NCBI RefSeq assembly: GCF_024584705.1
Contig: NZ_CP097384.1
Span: forward strand, 868,001-932,000
Origin: Blastopirellula sp. J2-11
GTDB lineage: Bacteria; Planctomycetota; Planctomycetia; Pirellulales; Pirellulaceae
Reading direction: 5' to 3'
DNA length: 64,000 bases
Part shown: positions 9,357 through 18,317 of the stretch, one piece after another
Position numbering within the stretch: the first letter of the stretch is position 1
Layout of the letters: every line of letters begins with the position of its first letter
The notes under the pieces: generated by a model
Told to the model about the DNA's origin: nothing
Database searches by the model: none
The model's input: only the letters and a program-made list of their open reading frames with translations
Translations under genes and position numbers: made by a program

Positions 9357-9851
9357 TTACAGATTTTTCGGAAGAGGAATGCCGCGAATCTCTCCCTCGC
9401 AAACCAGGCGTTCGTCAATGAACCCCTGAAAACGGCAGACGATGATTCGACCGGCGCGGCCCTTGGTCTTTTGCAGCACGATCACCAAGCGTTTGCCGGG
9501 TTGTACGATGCCGCGAAATTTGACCTGATCGAGTCCACCGAACCCGAGCTGATAGTCGCCCATCAGGTTGTGGCGCGTGACGTACCACGAGCTGACCTGA
9601 GCGGCCGCTTCGCACATCAAAACGCCGGGCATCAGCGGAAAACCAGGCATATGTCCACGAACCCAGAATTCATCTTCGGCCAGATCTTTGTATCCGACGC
9701 AGATGTCCTTCTCGGTGTCTTCGTAGACGATCGCCGTCAACTGCTCCATTTCGAAGCGTTGTGGGTTCAACTCGCGAATCGCTTCAATATCAGCGATGAC
9801 GTTGTTGCAGTCGATCGTCGCGGGATCGAGGATGTATTCTTCGCGCGGCAC
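9357..9851 (-). CDS. FabZ/FabA-like 3-hydroxyacyl-ACP dehydratase
   Basis: Hot-dog-fold dehydratase of 164 residues. The active-site region HMPGFPLMPGVLMCEAAAQ contains the FabZ catalytic histidine (GHMPGFPLMPG) and the downstream Glu, so it should remove water from 3-hydroxyacyl-ACP in fatty-acid elongation. The start is GTG 9851. It sits apart from the fabD-fabG-acpP-fabF block in this window and may be the main FabZ or a paralogue with another acyl substrate. The N-terminal 40 residues (YILDPATIDCNNVIADIEAI) are longer than in E. coli FabZ. Confidence 0.85.
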   Translation of the reverse strand: MPREEYILDPATIDCNNVIADIEAIRELNPQRFEMEQLTAIVYEDTEKDICVGYKDLAEDEFWVRGHMPGFPLMPGVLMCEAAAQVSSWYVTRHNLMGDYQLGFGGLDQVKFRGIVQPGKRLVIVLQKTKGRAGRIIVCRFQGFIDERLVCEGEIRGIPLPKNL

Positions 9852-9912
9852 GGCGCCACACTCCTCCGCAGGCGGTCAGCGAAACGTGAAAATCCCAACA
9901 AGCGGGACGAGA

Positions 9913-10011
9913 CTAGGTCTTGATCGAGCGACGCTTGGCTTTGCGAGCTTTGGCGCTGGCAGGACGTGCGCCATGATTGGCTTTTTTCAATTTGCGGTGC
10001 GGTTTGGCCAT
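9913..10011 (-). CDS. bL37-like small basic ribosomal protein
   Basis: A 32-residue, very basic open frame read directly from the minus strand. It starts MAKPHRKLKK, continues KANHGARPASAKARK and ends RRSIKT. The KANHGxRP core matches what I recall of the small ribosomal protein bL37 seen in mycobacterial 50S structures. An AGGA Shine-Dalgarno lies about 10 bases upstream of ATG 10011. It is the first gene of a run leading to the dehydratase (61 bp) and trmB, a translation-related neighbour. The role in the large subunit is inferred from similarity recalled from memory, not from a search. Confidence 0.72.
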   Translation of the reverse strand: MAKPHRKLKKANHGARPASAKARKAKRRSIKT

Positions 10012-10126
10012 TTTCTTTATTCCTGGTGCTGCTTAACTTTGCAGGTCGGTGGTTACGAATCCCAAATTTTAGCGTGCAAGACGCTTGCGGGAAAGGACCA
10101 TTGCCTGTCCCCGCTGGCTGGGGGTT

Positions 10127-13012
10127 CTATCTGGGGGAGCGACGGACCGGAATAATGGTCGCTCGGCCTGATTCTTTGTCGCCGTCGTCGGCGGCGGAAT
10201 GCTTCGGCGGAACCTCCTGCTGGCCCCCGAAGGAGGACTCGGCGCTGCGATCTTTGGCAGGGGGCATTTCTTTGTCAAAGTCGCTCAGCAGGCCGGGGCG
10301 AATTCGTTTACGCGTCGCTTCTGGTTTCTGTTTACGATTCGGATCGTCTTTTTTCAAATTCCAGGTGATTGTCGAGAGAAACGCCGGCAGCACGATCAGC
10401 GACGTGAACAAGCAGCAGGTCACGCCGATGGTGAGTACGCGACCCAGACTTTGCAGCCCTTGATGATCGGCCAGCATCAGTGAGCCGAAGCCGATCATAG
10501 TGGTTAGCGACGTGATAAGGACGGCCGCGGCGGTCGACGCCGAGATCCGATATCGCTTGCCGGCCTGGCAGCGGAAGTCGTGCAGCACATGCACGCCGTC
10601 GTCGATGCCGATTCCCAGGATCAACGGCAGCACGATCATGTTAGCCGGGTTCAACGGAATATCCATAAACCCCTGAATGCCGAAGAGCATCGCACCCCCA
10701 AATCCAACCGGAGTCAGCGCCAGCAGCGAATGTCGTAAGCTGCGGAAGTCGAGAATCAGCACGATCAACACCGCGATCAGCGAATAGATCGCCGCGTGGA
10801 CATAGCTCTTTTGCATTTGCCGCGAAGCGTAAAAGGTTTGCAGCGGCTGGCCGGTGACTTGCGAATCGACCGACTGCACTTCGTGTACGAAATCGGCCAG
10901 CGATTCCATATCCCAAATATCGCCGTTGGGATAGATCCGCAGCAAGTATTGATTGTTCTTGCCGACGAACCGGGTCACGAGCGCTTCCGGAAAATCGTCA
11001 ACGTCCGGGGTCTCGGGGTCAGACACCGCGTAGAGCGAATGCATCCGCGTCAGTAACTCGCCGGCGGAGCGTTGTTGCAGCGAACGCATCAGCGCTTCGT
11101 AGTTTGCCTGGGGCATCGTGCGAAGCAGTTCCCGCGCCTGACTAATCCGGCGGCGCGCTTGCAGCGCTGTCGCGTCGTCGCCTGGCAGCAGTTGTTGTGC
11201 TTGGGCCAAGATCTGCGCCAGTTGCGGGGCCGGCGGGATCGGCAGAGCCGGCGGATACTCGGGCAAGTTGGTCAAGCGTGAGCGAATCCGCTCAATCTGC
11301 GCCGATCGTTGCTCGTCATCCGGCGGCAACAACGAGGCGATCTCTTCGACATGATCGACGTTCGCGAGCTTCTCGAACGCCTCTTTCCGCGCGATCAGCT
11401 CTTGGCGACTGCCGGCGATGGACAACGCGAACCAAACGCTGCGATCCGTCTCTTCCAGCAGCTTCTTTTCCCACTCGACGCTCTCGAGTCCTTGCGCTTG
11501 CAAGTTGAGCAGGTTGTGGTCGTAGTAAAGCTTCGAAGCGCCGGTTGAGAGAAAGAGGCACAACGCGAGCGACGCGATCAACGTCGCTCGGGGCGCTTGC
11601 ATCATCGGTGCGATCCAGCCGTCGATCCGCAGCGGATTTGGCAGGAGATAGCGATTGCGATTGCGATCGGCCAGGACAATCATCGCCGGCAACAGCGTAA
11701 AGGCCCCGATCAGGCAGACAATAATGCCGCCGCCGGCGATCACGCCCAACTCGGCGACGCCGGTAAATTCGGTCAGCGCGGCGGTGAAAAAAGCGATCGA
11801 CGTGGTTGCGGCGCCGGTCACGATACCGGGCCCCACGCTGCGCGACGTTTCGATCAGCGCTTCGCCGCTATCGCCGATCCGCTGCCGCAGTTGCAGATAC
11901 TTAGCGACATAGTGGACGCCGAAGTCGATCCCCAGCCCGATCAGGATGACGCCAAACGAAACGCTTAAAATGTTCAGGTGTCCAATCGAGATCGTGACGA
12001 AGCCAAAGCTCCAGGCCAGGCCGACGATCAAGGTGCCGACCGCCAGCAGGGGATGCCGCAAACCGCCGAAGCCGGCGATAAACAGCACCGCGACGCCGAT
12101 CAAGCTGAGCACGCTCGACAGGATCATGTCCTTTTGACTGCCCTCCATCTCGTCATTTTCCATGACGGGCAAACCGGTCAGGCCAATTTGCACTTCGGGA
12201 TGGCCCGCTTGCACGTTGCGGATGATTCCGCGTAGGCGACGGATCGCTTCGCCTCCTTGCGAGAAGCTTGATTCATTTTTGACCAGGCGCAACAGGACAA
12301 AGCCCATCCGTCCTTCGTTGGCGGTGAAATACTCCGAGTCAAGTTGGCTCATCACCGAGAGCGACTCGTGCGGCTCATTCCAAATCGACGTGTTCGATCC
12401 ATCTTCGCGCAACGCATGCAGCAGGCCGTCGGCCAGACGATTCATCTCCGCGGCGGCTGCTCGTTTCTGTTGGGGCGAATCGATCAGCAGTCGTTGATTA
12501 GCGCCCCAGAGAAGTCGATCAAAAGAGATCGCTTCCCATTGTCCGCTCAGCACCGGCTGCAGCGCCGCGAGTTCACCTTCCATTTCTGCGAGTTCATCCG
12601 GCGGCACATAGTGCAGGCCTTTGGCGCGAACATTGGCCAGACCTCGTTCGTGCAGCACGGCGTAGAACGATTCGCGATTCGCCGAGAGCCGACTGTAGAG
12701 CGCTTCCAACACCGGAGAGACGTTCTCTTTGGCGTTCCCTTCGACGACGACCACGACGTCGTCATCGGCGCCAAACTGCTCGAGATATTCGAGCCAGAGT
12801 TGGTTGTAGTTGCTGTTGGGATTGATCAGGTCGAGTCGGCTTGTGCGGAATCCCAACGACTTGGTGGCGCCGATGACCGAAGCGACCGCGACCAGCAGGC
12901 CTAACACGATCACAGTGACCGGATTACGAACGACGACGCGCGTCAGCTCGGCGAGCGGCATCGCTAGCATCGAGCGGTCAGCAGCGGACTCGTCAGGCGA
13001 CCCGGGCGACAT
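10127..13012 (-). CDS. MMPL/RND-family exporter (HpnN-like)
   Basis: Inner-membrane proton-driven exporter of the RND superfamily MMPL branch, 961 residues. There is an N-terminal transmembrane helix (VVVRNPVTVIVLGLLVAVAS), a large periplasmic domain to about residue 270, and a helix bundle with GLGIDFGVHYVAKY. A second periplasmic domain follows, then a second bundle with LGIGIDDGVHVLHDF. The two G-I-D-x-G-V-H motifs are the conserved MMPL proton-relay region. The C-terminal 60 residues are charged and cytoplasmic. The closest functional analogy is HpnN, which moves hopanoids, but the lipid substrate is not shown. Confidence 0.9.
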   Translation of the reverse strand: MSPGSPDESAADRSMLAMPLAELTRVVVRNPVTVIVLGLLVAVASVIGATKSLGFRTSRLDLINPNSNYNQLWLEYLEQFGADDDVVVVVEGNAKENVSPVLEALYSRLSANRESFYAVLHERGLANVRAKGLHYVPPDELAEMEGELAALQPVLSGQWEAISFDRLLWGANQRLLIDSPQQKRAAAAEMNRLADGLLHALREDGSNTSIWNEPHESLSVMSQLDSEYFTANEGRMGFVLLRLVKNESSFSQGGEAIRRLRGIIRNVQAGHPEVQIGLTGLPVMENDEMEGSQKDMILSSVLSLIGVAVLFIAGFGGLRHPLLAVGTLIVGLAWSFGFVTISIGHLNILSVSFGVILIGLGIDFGVHYVAKYLQLRQRIGDSGEALIETSRSVGPGIVTGAATTSIAFFTAALTEFTGVAELGVIAGGGIIVCLIGAFTLLPAMIVLADRNRNRYLLPNPLRIDGWIAPMMQAPRATLIASLALCLFLSTGASKLYYDHNLLNLQAQGLESVEWEKKLLEETDRSVWFALSIAGSRQELIARKEAFEKLANVDHVEEIASLLPPDDEQRSAQIERIRSRLTNLPEYPPALPIPPAPQLAQILAQAQQLLPGDDATALQARRRISQARELLRTMPQANYEALMRSLQQRSAGELLTRMHSLYAVSDPETPDVDDFPEALVTRFVGKNNQYLLRIYPNGDIWDMESLADFVHEVQSVDSQVTGQPLQTFYASRQMQKSYVHAAIYSLIAVLIVLILDFRSLRHSLLALTPVGFGGAMLFGIQGFMDIPLNPANMIVLPLILGIGIDDGVHVLHDFRCQAGKRYRISASTAAAVLITSLTTMIGFGSLMLADHQGLQSLGRVLTIGVTCCLFTSLIVLPAFLSTITWNLKKDDPNRKQKPEATRKRIRPGLLSDFDKEMPPAKDRSAESSFGGQQEVPPKHSAADDGDKESGRATIIPVRRSPR

Positions 13013-13137
13013 GAACGAACTTTCAGGGCTACGTAGAGCAGACAGAGAATCAGCGCTAACGACGAGCGCCAGCGGGGGATTCTAGTGAGACCGTGACGTA
13101 GGGGAAAGAGCGAACTGCCGCAGATGCTAGCGTCGGA

Positions 13138-13536
13138 CTACGATTTCAGCCCGAACCAGTTGCTTAGCGATGGGCTGTTGAACGCTTCGATCGCCCCTTT
13201 TTCGTCCTTCTGGATGTCGAACACTTTGTTCAGCTTCATCAATTGGAAGATTTCGTTGATTTTGGGGCCGACACCGCACAGTTTTAGTTTGACCTTGGCT
13301 TCTTTGCACTTCTTCGACAGATGGATCAGTTTGCCGATCATCGCCGACGACATGTATTCGACGCCTCGGAAATTGACGAGCAGCTTTTTGGCGGTGACCG
13401 CCTCTAAGACCAAGCGGTCAAATTCGACGCCGATTCGTTCAATCGCCGCCTCGTCCAGGATGGACGACTGTTGGAAGTCGGCGACGACGACTTCGCTGTT
13501 GTCACGGACTCGCAAGTAACTGTATTTGAAGCTCAT
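13138..13536 (-). CDS. STAS-domain protein (anti-sigma factor antagonist-like)
   Basis: 132-residue single-domain cytoplasmic protein with the SpoIIAA/RsbV-like STAS fold. Strands such as EVVVADF and KKLLVNFRGVEYMSSAMIGKL (only key residues: VNFRG then SSAMIGK) surround the usual phospho-acceptor loop, where MSSAMIG supplies candidate serines. The later part, VKLKLCGVGPKINEIF, matches the family's last strand and helix. I chose ATG 13536 because GGAGGA sits 7 bases upstream; an in-frame start 105 bases earlier lacks such a site. It probably acts in a partner-switch pathway, but no anti-sigma kinase is nearby. Confidence 0.88.
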   Translation of the reverse strand: MSFKYSYLRVRDNSEVVVADFQQSSILDEAAIERIGVEFDRLVLEAVTAKKLLVNFRGVEYMSSAMIGKLIHLSKKCKEAKVKLKLCGVGPKINEIFQLMKLNKVFDIQKDEKGAIEAFNSPSLSNWFGLKS

Positions 13537-13895
13537 ATCTGGGTCCTCCGTGCTGAGACGCAACGGTGATGGCTGATCTTGATAGTCTCTTCGAGGGGAT
13601 CTCCCGTGGATAGGGGAAATCGCCCTGATGTAGTTAAACATGGCCTGAATCGGAGCCGCTTGCCAGCGAAATCGTGGAAAGAGGTTAGAGAAGGGACAGA
13701 GGCGATTGGAGAGAAAGTGATTGGCAGCCCCTAAGAGAAGGGGAGTGGGGATTTTGTTGCAAAAACTTATACGCTCGTTGCGTAGTGTAATTTTCTTGTG
13801 TATATTATAAAATCTTGAACCCTCTGTTGTGGGGTTATGGATTCATTATTCGCCTTTATTTCTTCTCTTTCCCTCTTTTCTTAGAAAGTCTTGCC
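13537..13895. other. Intergenic region between STAS gene and first DUF1559 cassette
   Basis: About 360 bases without a convincing gene. The left part is the divergent leader of the STAS gene. The right part turns AT-rich and carries a promoter-like pair (13778-13806) directed at the DUF1559 gene, followed by an untranslated leader of about 80 bases. Confidence 0.6.
13778..13806 (+). promoter_or_regulatory. Candidate sigma-70-type promoter for DUF1559 cassette 1
   Basis: TTGCGT (13778-13783), a 17-base spacer, then TATATT (13801-13806) in an AT-rich stretch. Transcription would start near 13813, which argues that the TTG at 13815 is not the translation start and favours GTG 13896. Found by eye. 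Confidence 0.5.
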
Positions 13896-14840
13896 GTGTT
13901 TTCCAAGAAAACGCCTCGAACCGGCTTTACGCTGGTCGAATTGCTGGTGGTCATCGCGATCATCGGCGTCTTAATCGCTTTGCTGTTGCCGGCTGTGCAG
14001 CAGGCCCGCGAAGCGGCCCGCCGGATGAGTTGCAGCAACAACATGAAACAGCTGGGGCTGGCGCTGCACAATTACCATGACACGCACGGTTCATTTCCGT
14101 CTGGTAACTTGACGACCAAAACCGAGTATCCACCCAAGTCGAGCAACGATCCGGATGGCACGATGGCGCCGTGGACGGTCTTGCTGCTGCCCTACATCGA
14201 GCAGGGTAATCGGCATGGTCAGTTCAATTTTAAGACGAACTTTGCATCGCATATCAATCAGACGACGGTGACTAATTCGGCCTTTCAAAATCTGCCGAAC
14301 GAAGCGTATCAATGTCCGAGTTTTCCGCGCGAGACTTTGCGGTTGTTGCAAAACAACTATTTTGGCGTCATGGGAGGAGTTGGAGCCGATGGCAGCGTCG
14401 CTCGTCAGACCTCGCCTTACGAGATTTATGACAATGGTCTCTTATTTCAAAATTCGGCGACCGGCATGCGCGACATCACCGATGGTACGACCAACACGGT
14501 GATTATCGGCGAGTCAATCGATCAATACCTGGGGGACAACAGTACTCCCACGCATCATGGTTGGGCGCAAGGCGCTCGAACCCATTCCACGGTCAATGGA
14601 TATCTGAACAACGTAGCGGCGACCAAAAACCCCATTAACCGCGCCAAAGATTTGGCGGCCGCCAGCGTGCATCCTCATGTGATTTGGCAAACCACCTTCG
14701 GCAGCAAACATCCTGGCGGTTGTCAGTTCGTTTACGCGGACGGATCGGTCCATTTTATGAGCGAAACGGTCAATCTGGTTCTTTATCAACAGCTTGGCGT
14801 TCGCAATGACGGCGGCCCTGTCGGTAGTTTGACGAACTAG
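13896..14840 (+). CDS. DUF1559 prepilin-like protein, cassette 1
   Basis: 314-residue DUF1559 protein. It starts with a type IV prepilin leader (FSKKTPRTG, then [19 protein letters not shown]), with cleavage expected between Gly and Phe and the conserved Glu at position 5 of the mature protein. HNYHDTHGSFPSG follows the helix, and near the C-terminus HPGGCQFVYADGSVHF is the family's second hallmark. GTG 13896 has AGAAAG upstream; an upstream TTG (13815) falls almost on the predicted transcription start. The family is greatly expanded in planctomycetes and its function is unknown, presumably as a pseudopilin-like envelope protein. A lipoprotein gene follows after 13 bases. Confidence 0.88.
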   Translation: MFSKKTPRTGFTLVELLVVIAIIGVLIALLLPAVQQAREAARRMSCSNNMKQLGLALHNYHDTHGSFPSGNLTTKTEYPPKSSNDPDGTMAPWTVLLLPYIEQGNRHGQFNFKTNFASHINQTTVTNSAFQNLPNEAYQCPSFPRETLRLLQNNYFGVMGGVGADGSVARQTSPYEIYDNGLLFQNSATGMRDITDGTTNTVIIGESIDQYLGDNSTPTHHGWAQGARTHSTVNGYLNNVAATKNPINRAKDLAAASVHPHVIWQTTFGSKHPGGCQFVYADGSVHFMSETVNLVLYQQLGVRNDGGPVGSLTN

Positions 14841-14853
14841 AAGGGGCATCGCA

Positions 14854-15300
14854 ATGCATAGTAAAAATCGAGCGTATGGGCTCGCCGGCTTTCTCTTGAT
14901 TACGGTCATGATCGCCGGCTGCGGGCGTAGTGATGGATTGCAGCGGACGGTCGTCTCGGGAACCGTCTCCTATAACGGAGAACCAATTTCCCGCGGAGCG
15001 ATCTGGTTCGTACCAACCGCGTCGGTCGGAAATCAAGCGCCGACCGGTTTCGCCGTCATTCAAGAGGGACGCTACGCAACCGCAGCCAACAAGGGACCGG
15101 TATCCGGTCTCTACACGCTCAAGATCACCGGCTTCGACGGAGCCGAACCAACGGCTGCTGAGAAAGAAGAACTGCTAGGGGGCGTTTTTCCTGGGCATCC
15201 GCTCTTTCCCGAGTATGTCCAAGAGCACGAGATTGCCGGCGATACGATGACGCTTGATATTGAAGTGCCGAAAGCAGGCGCGAAGAAGTCGCGGCGATAG
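14854..15300 (+). CDS. Small lipoprotein with transthyretin-like fold, DUF1559 partner 1
   Basis: 148 residues. The N-terminus is a lipoprotein signal with lipobox VMIAGC. The mature part begins VVSGTVSYNGEPISRGAIWF, the pattern of carboxypeptidase-regulatory (transthyretin-like) domains, and ends in a basic tail (KAGAKKSRR). It lies 13 bases downstream of the DUF1559 gene and is surely co-transcribed with it. Function is unknown; the same gene order recurs twice more in this window. Confidence 0.8.
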   Translation: MHSKNRAYGLAGFLLITVMIAGCGRSDGLQRTVVSGTVSYNGEPISRGAIWFVPTASVGNQAPTGFAVIQEGRYATAANKGPVSGLYTLKITGFDGAEPTAAEKEELLGGVFPGHPLFPEYVQEHEIAGDTMTLDIEVPKAGAKKSRR

Positions 15301-15362
15301 CGGATTGCTTGCTGGACAAATTGTGACTCAGCGTTGTCGACAGGTCGCCAAGGAGATGTCGA

Positions 15363-16511
15363 TTAGAGCGCCGCGTCGTAGAGCGACTTCAGCGACGTCG
15401 CGTCGACTTCACGGGGATTGAAGGTCCCAGTCCATTGCTTGGCGGCGTCGATACCCAGCTGCGTTGTGCTGCCGGGATCTACGCCCAGCGATGTCAGCTC
15501 GGTCGCCAGATCGGCTTGCGACACCAACTGTGTCACAAAGTCGGCTAGCGCTTCGGGGTGATCGCCGCTGGGGAAACCGTCGATCGGCACATCGACTTGC
15601 AACAGTTCGCGATACCAGTCGCCGACCAGCTGACTGTTGTAACGAATTACATGCGGCAACATCACCGCGACTGCCTGACCATGCACGACGCCAAACTTGG
15701 AGGTTAGCGGGTTGGCCAGCGCATGCGCCGCGCCGAGCATCGAGTTTTCAATCGCCAGTCCGGCGAAGCAAGCGCCCAATTGCATCCCGCCGCGCGCTTC
15801 CAGATTGGTCGGATCTTGCAGCACTTGCGCGTAGTTGCTGGCCAGCATCCGCCAGGCGCCGCGACTGAACGCCAGGCTGCAACTATTGCGACGCCGCGTG
15901 ACGAAGGTCTCCAACGCGTGAGCAATCGCATCGATGCCGGTCAGCGCGGTGACGCGTTGCGGCTGAGTGACGGTCAGCTCGGGATCGAGCAGCGCAATCT
16001 TGCAACTGGCTTTGGGATCGCCGCACGCCATTTTTACATGGGTCTCGGCGTCGGAGATCAGCGCGAACGATTGCGTTTCGCTGCCGGTTCCGGCGGTTGT
16101 CGGCACGGCGATCATCGGCAGCATTTCGCGAGTCGCTTTGCCGACGCCCCAGTAGTCTTGCATCTGACCGCCGTTGGTCAGTAGAAAGTTGATCCCTTTG
16201 GCGCAGTCCATCGCGCTGCCGCCGCCGAGACCGACGATCAACTGCGCGTCGGTCGCCTTCGCCAGGGCGACGCCGGCGTCGACGTTGGCGGTCGTCGGAT
16301 TCTCTTGCACGCCGTCAAACAGCACGGTTTCGAGGCCGGCGGCAGTCAGGGAGTCGATCCCTTTTTGGCTGTGGCCAGCTTTCACGACGCCGGGGTCGCT
16401 GACGACAAGCACGCGCTTGGCGCCTTGTTCAACGGCCAAAGCGCCCAGTTGAGCGACCACGCCTGGGCCAAAGACGATGCGCGTGCGCGGTTGAAAATCA
16501 AACGGGATCAT
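15363..16511 (-). CDS. Iron-containing alcohol dehydrogenase
   Basis: 382-residue group III (Fe-dependent) alcohol dehydrogenase, the normal length. The nucleotide-binding motif GGGSAMDCAKG is present. The metal ligands are visible in TGIDAIAHALE (Asp and His), GAAHALANPL (His) and GVVHGQAVAVMLPH (His). It would interconvert an aldehyde and an alcohol with NAD(P)H in the cytoplasm. It is the third gene, after ligase and aldehyde dehydrogenase, of a minus-strand cluster and lies 95 bases after the dehydrogenase. That context suggests it reduces the aldehyde made by the preceding enzyme. Confidence 0.9.
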   Translation of the reverse strand: MIPFDFQPRTRIVFGPGVVAQLGALAVEQGAKRVLVVSDPGVVKAGHSQKGIDSLTAAGLETVLFDGVQENPTTANVDAGVALAKATDAQLIVGLGGGSAMDCAKGINFLLTNGGQMQDYWGVGKATREMLPMIAVPTTAGTGSETQSFALISDAETHVKMACGDPKASCKIALLDPELTVTQPQRVTALTGIDAIAHALETFVTRRRNSCSLAFSRGAWRMLASNYAQVLQDPTNLEARGGMQLGACFAGLAIENSMLGAAHALANPLTSKFGVVHGQAVAVMLPHVIRYNSQLVGDWYRELLQVDVPIDGFPSGDHPEALADFVTQLVSQADLATELTSLGVDPGSTTQLGIDAAKQWTGTFNPREVDATSLKSLYDAAL

Positions 16512-16606
16512 GCAAGCCTCTTCCGTTCCAGCGATACTCGATTTACCCGTGTCTCCCTACGAAATCGCCCGCAGTCAACGACGGCGGGCGACGCAAATCT
16601 ATTCGC

Positions 16607-18046
16607 TTAAACCGTGGCCACTTCCAGCGGCGCCATTTGATAAGCGCGGTTGCGAAAGAGGAACTCGATCAGGTTGCCTTCATGCGGCTGCAGCCAATCG
16701 AGCTTGATCGTCGGAATCGGCCCGATGTTCAAGCGATCGATGTTGGTAGCGTCGGTCAGTTGCTGCGCCCAGGTCTCATCGCCGGTGATCGCTGTTCCGA
16801 CCAGCGTATACCCGATCTGCTTGATCATCTGATCCTGCGGGCACTGGACGACGCTGACGAACGGGAACATGTATTCCTTCTTCGCGACGGCTCGTTCGGG
16901 ACTGTCGGCATGGATGACCATCGGCTTCAGGTAGTCGCAACGTTCATGCTCTTCCAGGCGGGGCCCAAACTTCTCGGTCATGTGGGTCACGCCTGACTCG
17001 GCCAGGTCTTGCTCGATCATGCCCCAGACGGCCGGCGCCATTCCTTTTTGCGTGAACGCGGCGAGCGACGCTTCGGGATCGGTTGGGTCTTTCGGCTCGA
17101 CGCCGCCGATCCGTTCGGCGATCGCCGCGGCGATCTCTTGCGTGTGCCGCGAAGCCCAGACTCCCGACGCGTTAATGCAACTGCGACCGCTGTTGGCGAA
17201 GACGCTTTGCACCATCAAATCGAGATAGCGCTCCCAATCGTCGACCACGTCATCGCCCAGCAAAATCTTGCTGAAGCCGGGGCCGTGCGCTTGAACGCGC
17301 GGATTGCCATGATACTGGTCAATCGTTTGCTGGCCGCCAAAGACCATCGAGCGATCGCACGACGCCAACAAAGACGCGCCGACATCACCGCCGGCGCCGG
17401 GATACAAGCCGAACGCTTCGGCCGGCACGCCGGCTTCGACCATCGCATAGTAAATCCGATACGGTGTCCACGGCTCTTTGCCGCCGGGCTTGAGCACCAG
17501 ACCCAATTGCAACGGAATCGCCGGCAGCCATAAGGTATGCACGCCGGGCGAGTTGGAAGGCAGCACGGCGCCCAGCACCGGGCTTTGCGCCTGATAGCTG
17601 ACGGTGACGCCGCGATCCTCTTTGCCGTAGCCGCGCGAGAGAATCTCCAAATCCAAGCCGCGGGTCAGCGAGTCGAGGATCAAATTCATGTTCGACAGCG
17701 CGTAGGCGTTTTTCTCCATGTTGAAACGACACATGTTTTCCGGCAGGCCGGTAGTGGCGCTTTGAGCATGAACAAACTCGGCCGGAGACTGCGTGCCGTC
17801 GCCCATCGGCAACGTCGCCGTCATGAACAGGTCAGCCGCTTTTTTCAAAATCTCCAGCAGTTCGCTCGAGGGGATCTGACGCAGCGCATCGCGGGCCTTT
17901 TGGGCGAACCGCATGTCCCGTTTCAAAAGGCCGCCGCCCACCTGGCTGAGTTGGGCGATCGGCTCGCCGGTGGCGAAGTGAACGACATCTTCGACCTCTA
18001 GCGATTCGTACGGCTTGCCCCAACGGATGGCTGGAATTTTGAGCAT
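16607..18046 (-). CDS. Aldehyde dehydrogenase-superfamily protein
   Basis: 479-residue member of the aldehyde dehydrogenase superfamily. The catalytic cysteine is Cys290 in NSGRSCINA, and a Rossmann-type segment precedes it (SPVLGAVLPSNSPGVH). The substrate-binding N-terminus differs from common glycolaldehyde or betaine enzymes and is more reminiscent of acyl-CoA reductases of the LuxC kind, though I cannot prove this. ATG 18046 is chosen; an in-frame ATG 96 bases upstream would add a non-conserved extension derived from repeat-like DNA. It lies between an adenylate-forming ligase and an Fe-alcohol dehydrogenase gene, all on the same strand. Confidence 0.82.
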   Translation of the reverse strand: MLKIPAIRWGKPYESLEVEDVVHFATGEPIAQLSQVGGGLLKRDMRFAQKARDALRQIPSSELLEILKKAADLFMTATLPMGDGTQSPAEFVHAQSATTGLPENMCRFNMEKNAYALSNMNLILDSLTRGLDLEILSRGYGKEDRGVTVSYQAQSPVLGAVLPSNSPGVHTLWLPAIPLQLGLVLKPGGKEPWTPYRIYYAMVEAGVPAEAFGLYPGAGGDVGASLLASCDRSMVFGGQQTIDQYHGNPRVQAHGPGFSKILLGDDVVDDWERYLDLMVQSVFANSGRSCINASGVWASRHTQEIAAAIAERIGGVEPKDPTDPEASLAAFTQKGMAPAVWGMIEQDLAESGVTHMTEKFGPRLEEHERCDYLKPMVIHADSPERAVAKKEYMFPFVSVVQCPQDQMIKQIGYTLVGTAITGDETWAQQLTDATNIDRLNIGPIPTIKLDWLQPHEGNLIEFLFRNRAYQMAPLEVATV

Positions 18047-18210
18047 CACGATTCTCGCAGTTGAAAACGGGGGAGCGATCAAAAAATGACGAATGTCGAA
18101 ACCAAAATGTCGAATGACCAATTCGACATCTCCATGCGCCACTGGCCTTCAGCCAGTGTCTTCAATGTGGCGACCTACCCAGGTTGGCTGGTCGCTCGTC
18201 CTACCAACCG

Positions 18211-18240
18211 CTTTCCCTCGCTCGCGCTGCGGGCTAGTGT
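18211..18240. repeat. Solo fragment of dispersed intergenic repeat
   Basis: A 30-bp stretch in the ligase/aldehyde dehydrogenase gap ending GCGGGCTAGTGT. It matches one arm of the 174-bp array at 35778-36349 with a few changes. Nearby, CACTGGC and GCCAGTG form a 7-bp inverted repeat around a 5-base loop (about 18138-18156). Confidence 0.6.
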
Positions 18241-18317
18241 TCGGTCGGTTTAGGCATTCAACTTTTGTTATTGGTCTGCACAGCGGACCCTACGTCGATT
18301 TCATTTTACCAAAGCGA

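Noticed and set aside
13815-13895. Upstream TTG start giving a 341-residue DUF1559 protein
   Set aside because: It nearly coincides with the predicted transcription start, adds a second hydrophobic stretch before the prepilin leader and has no ribosome site.
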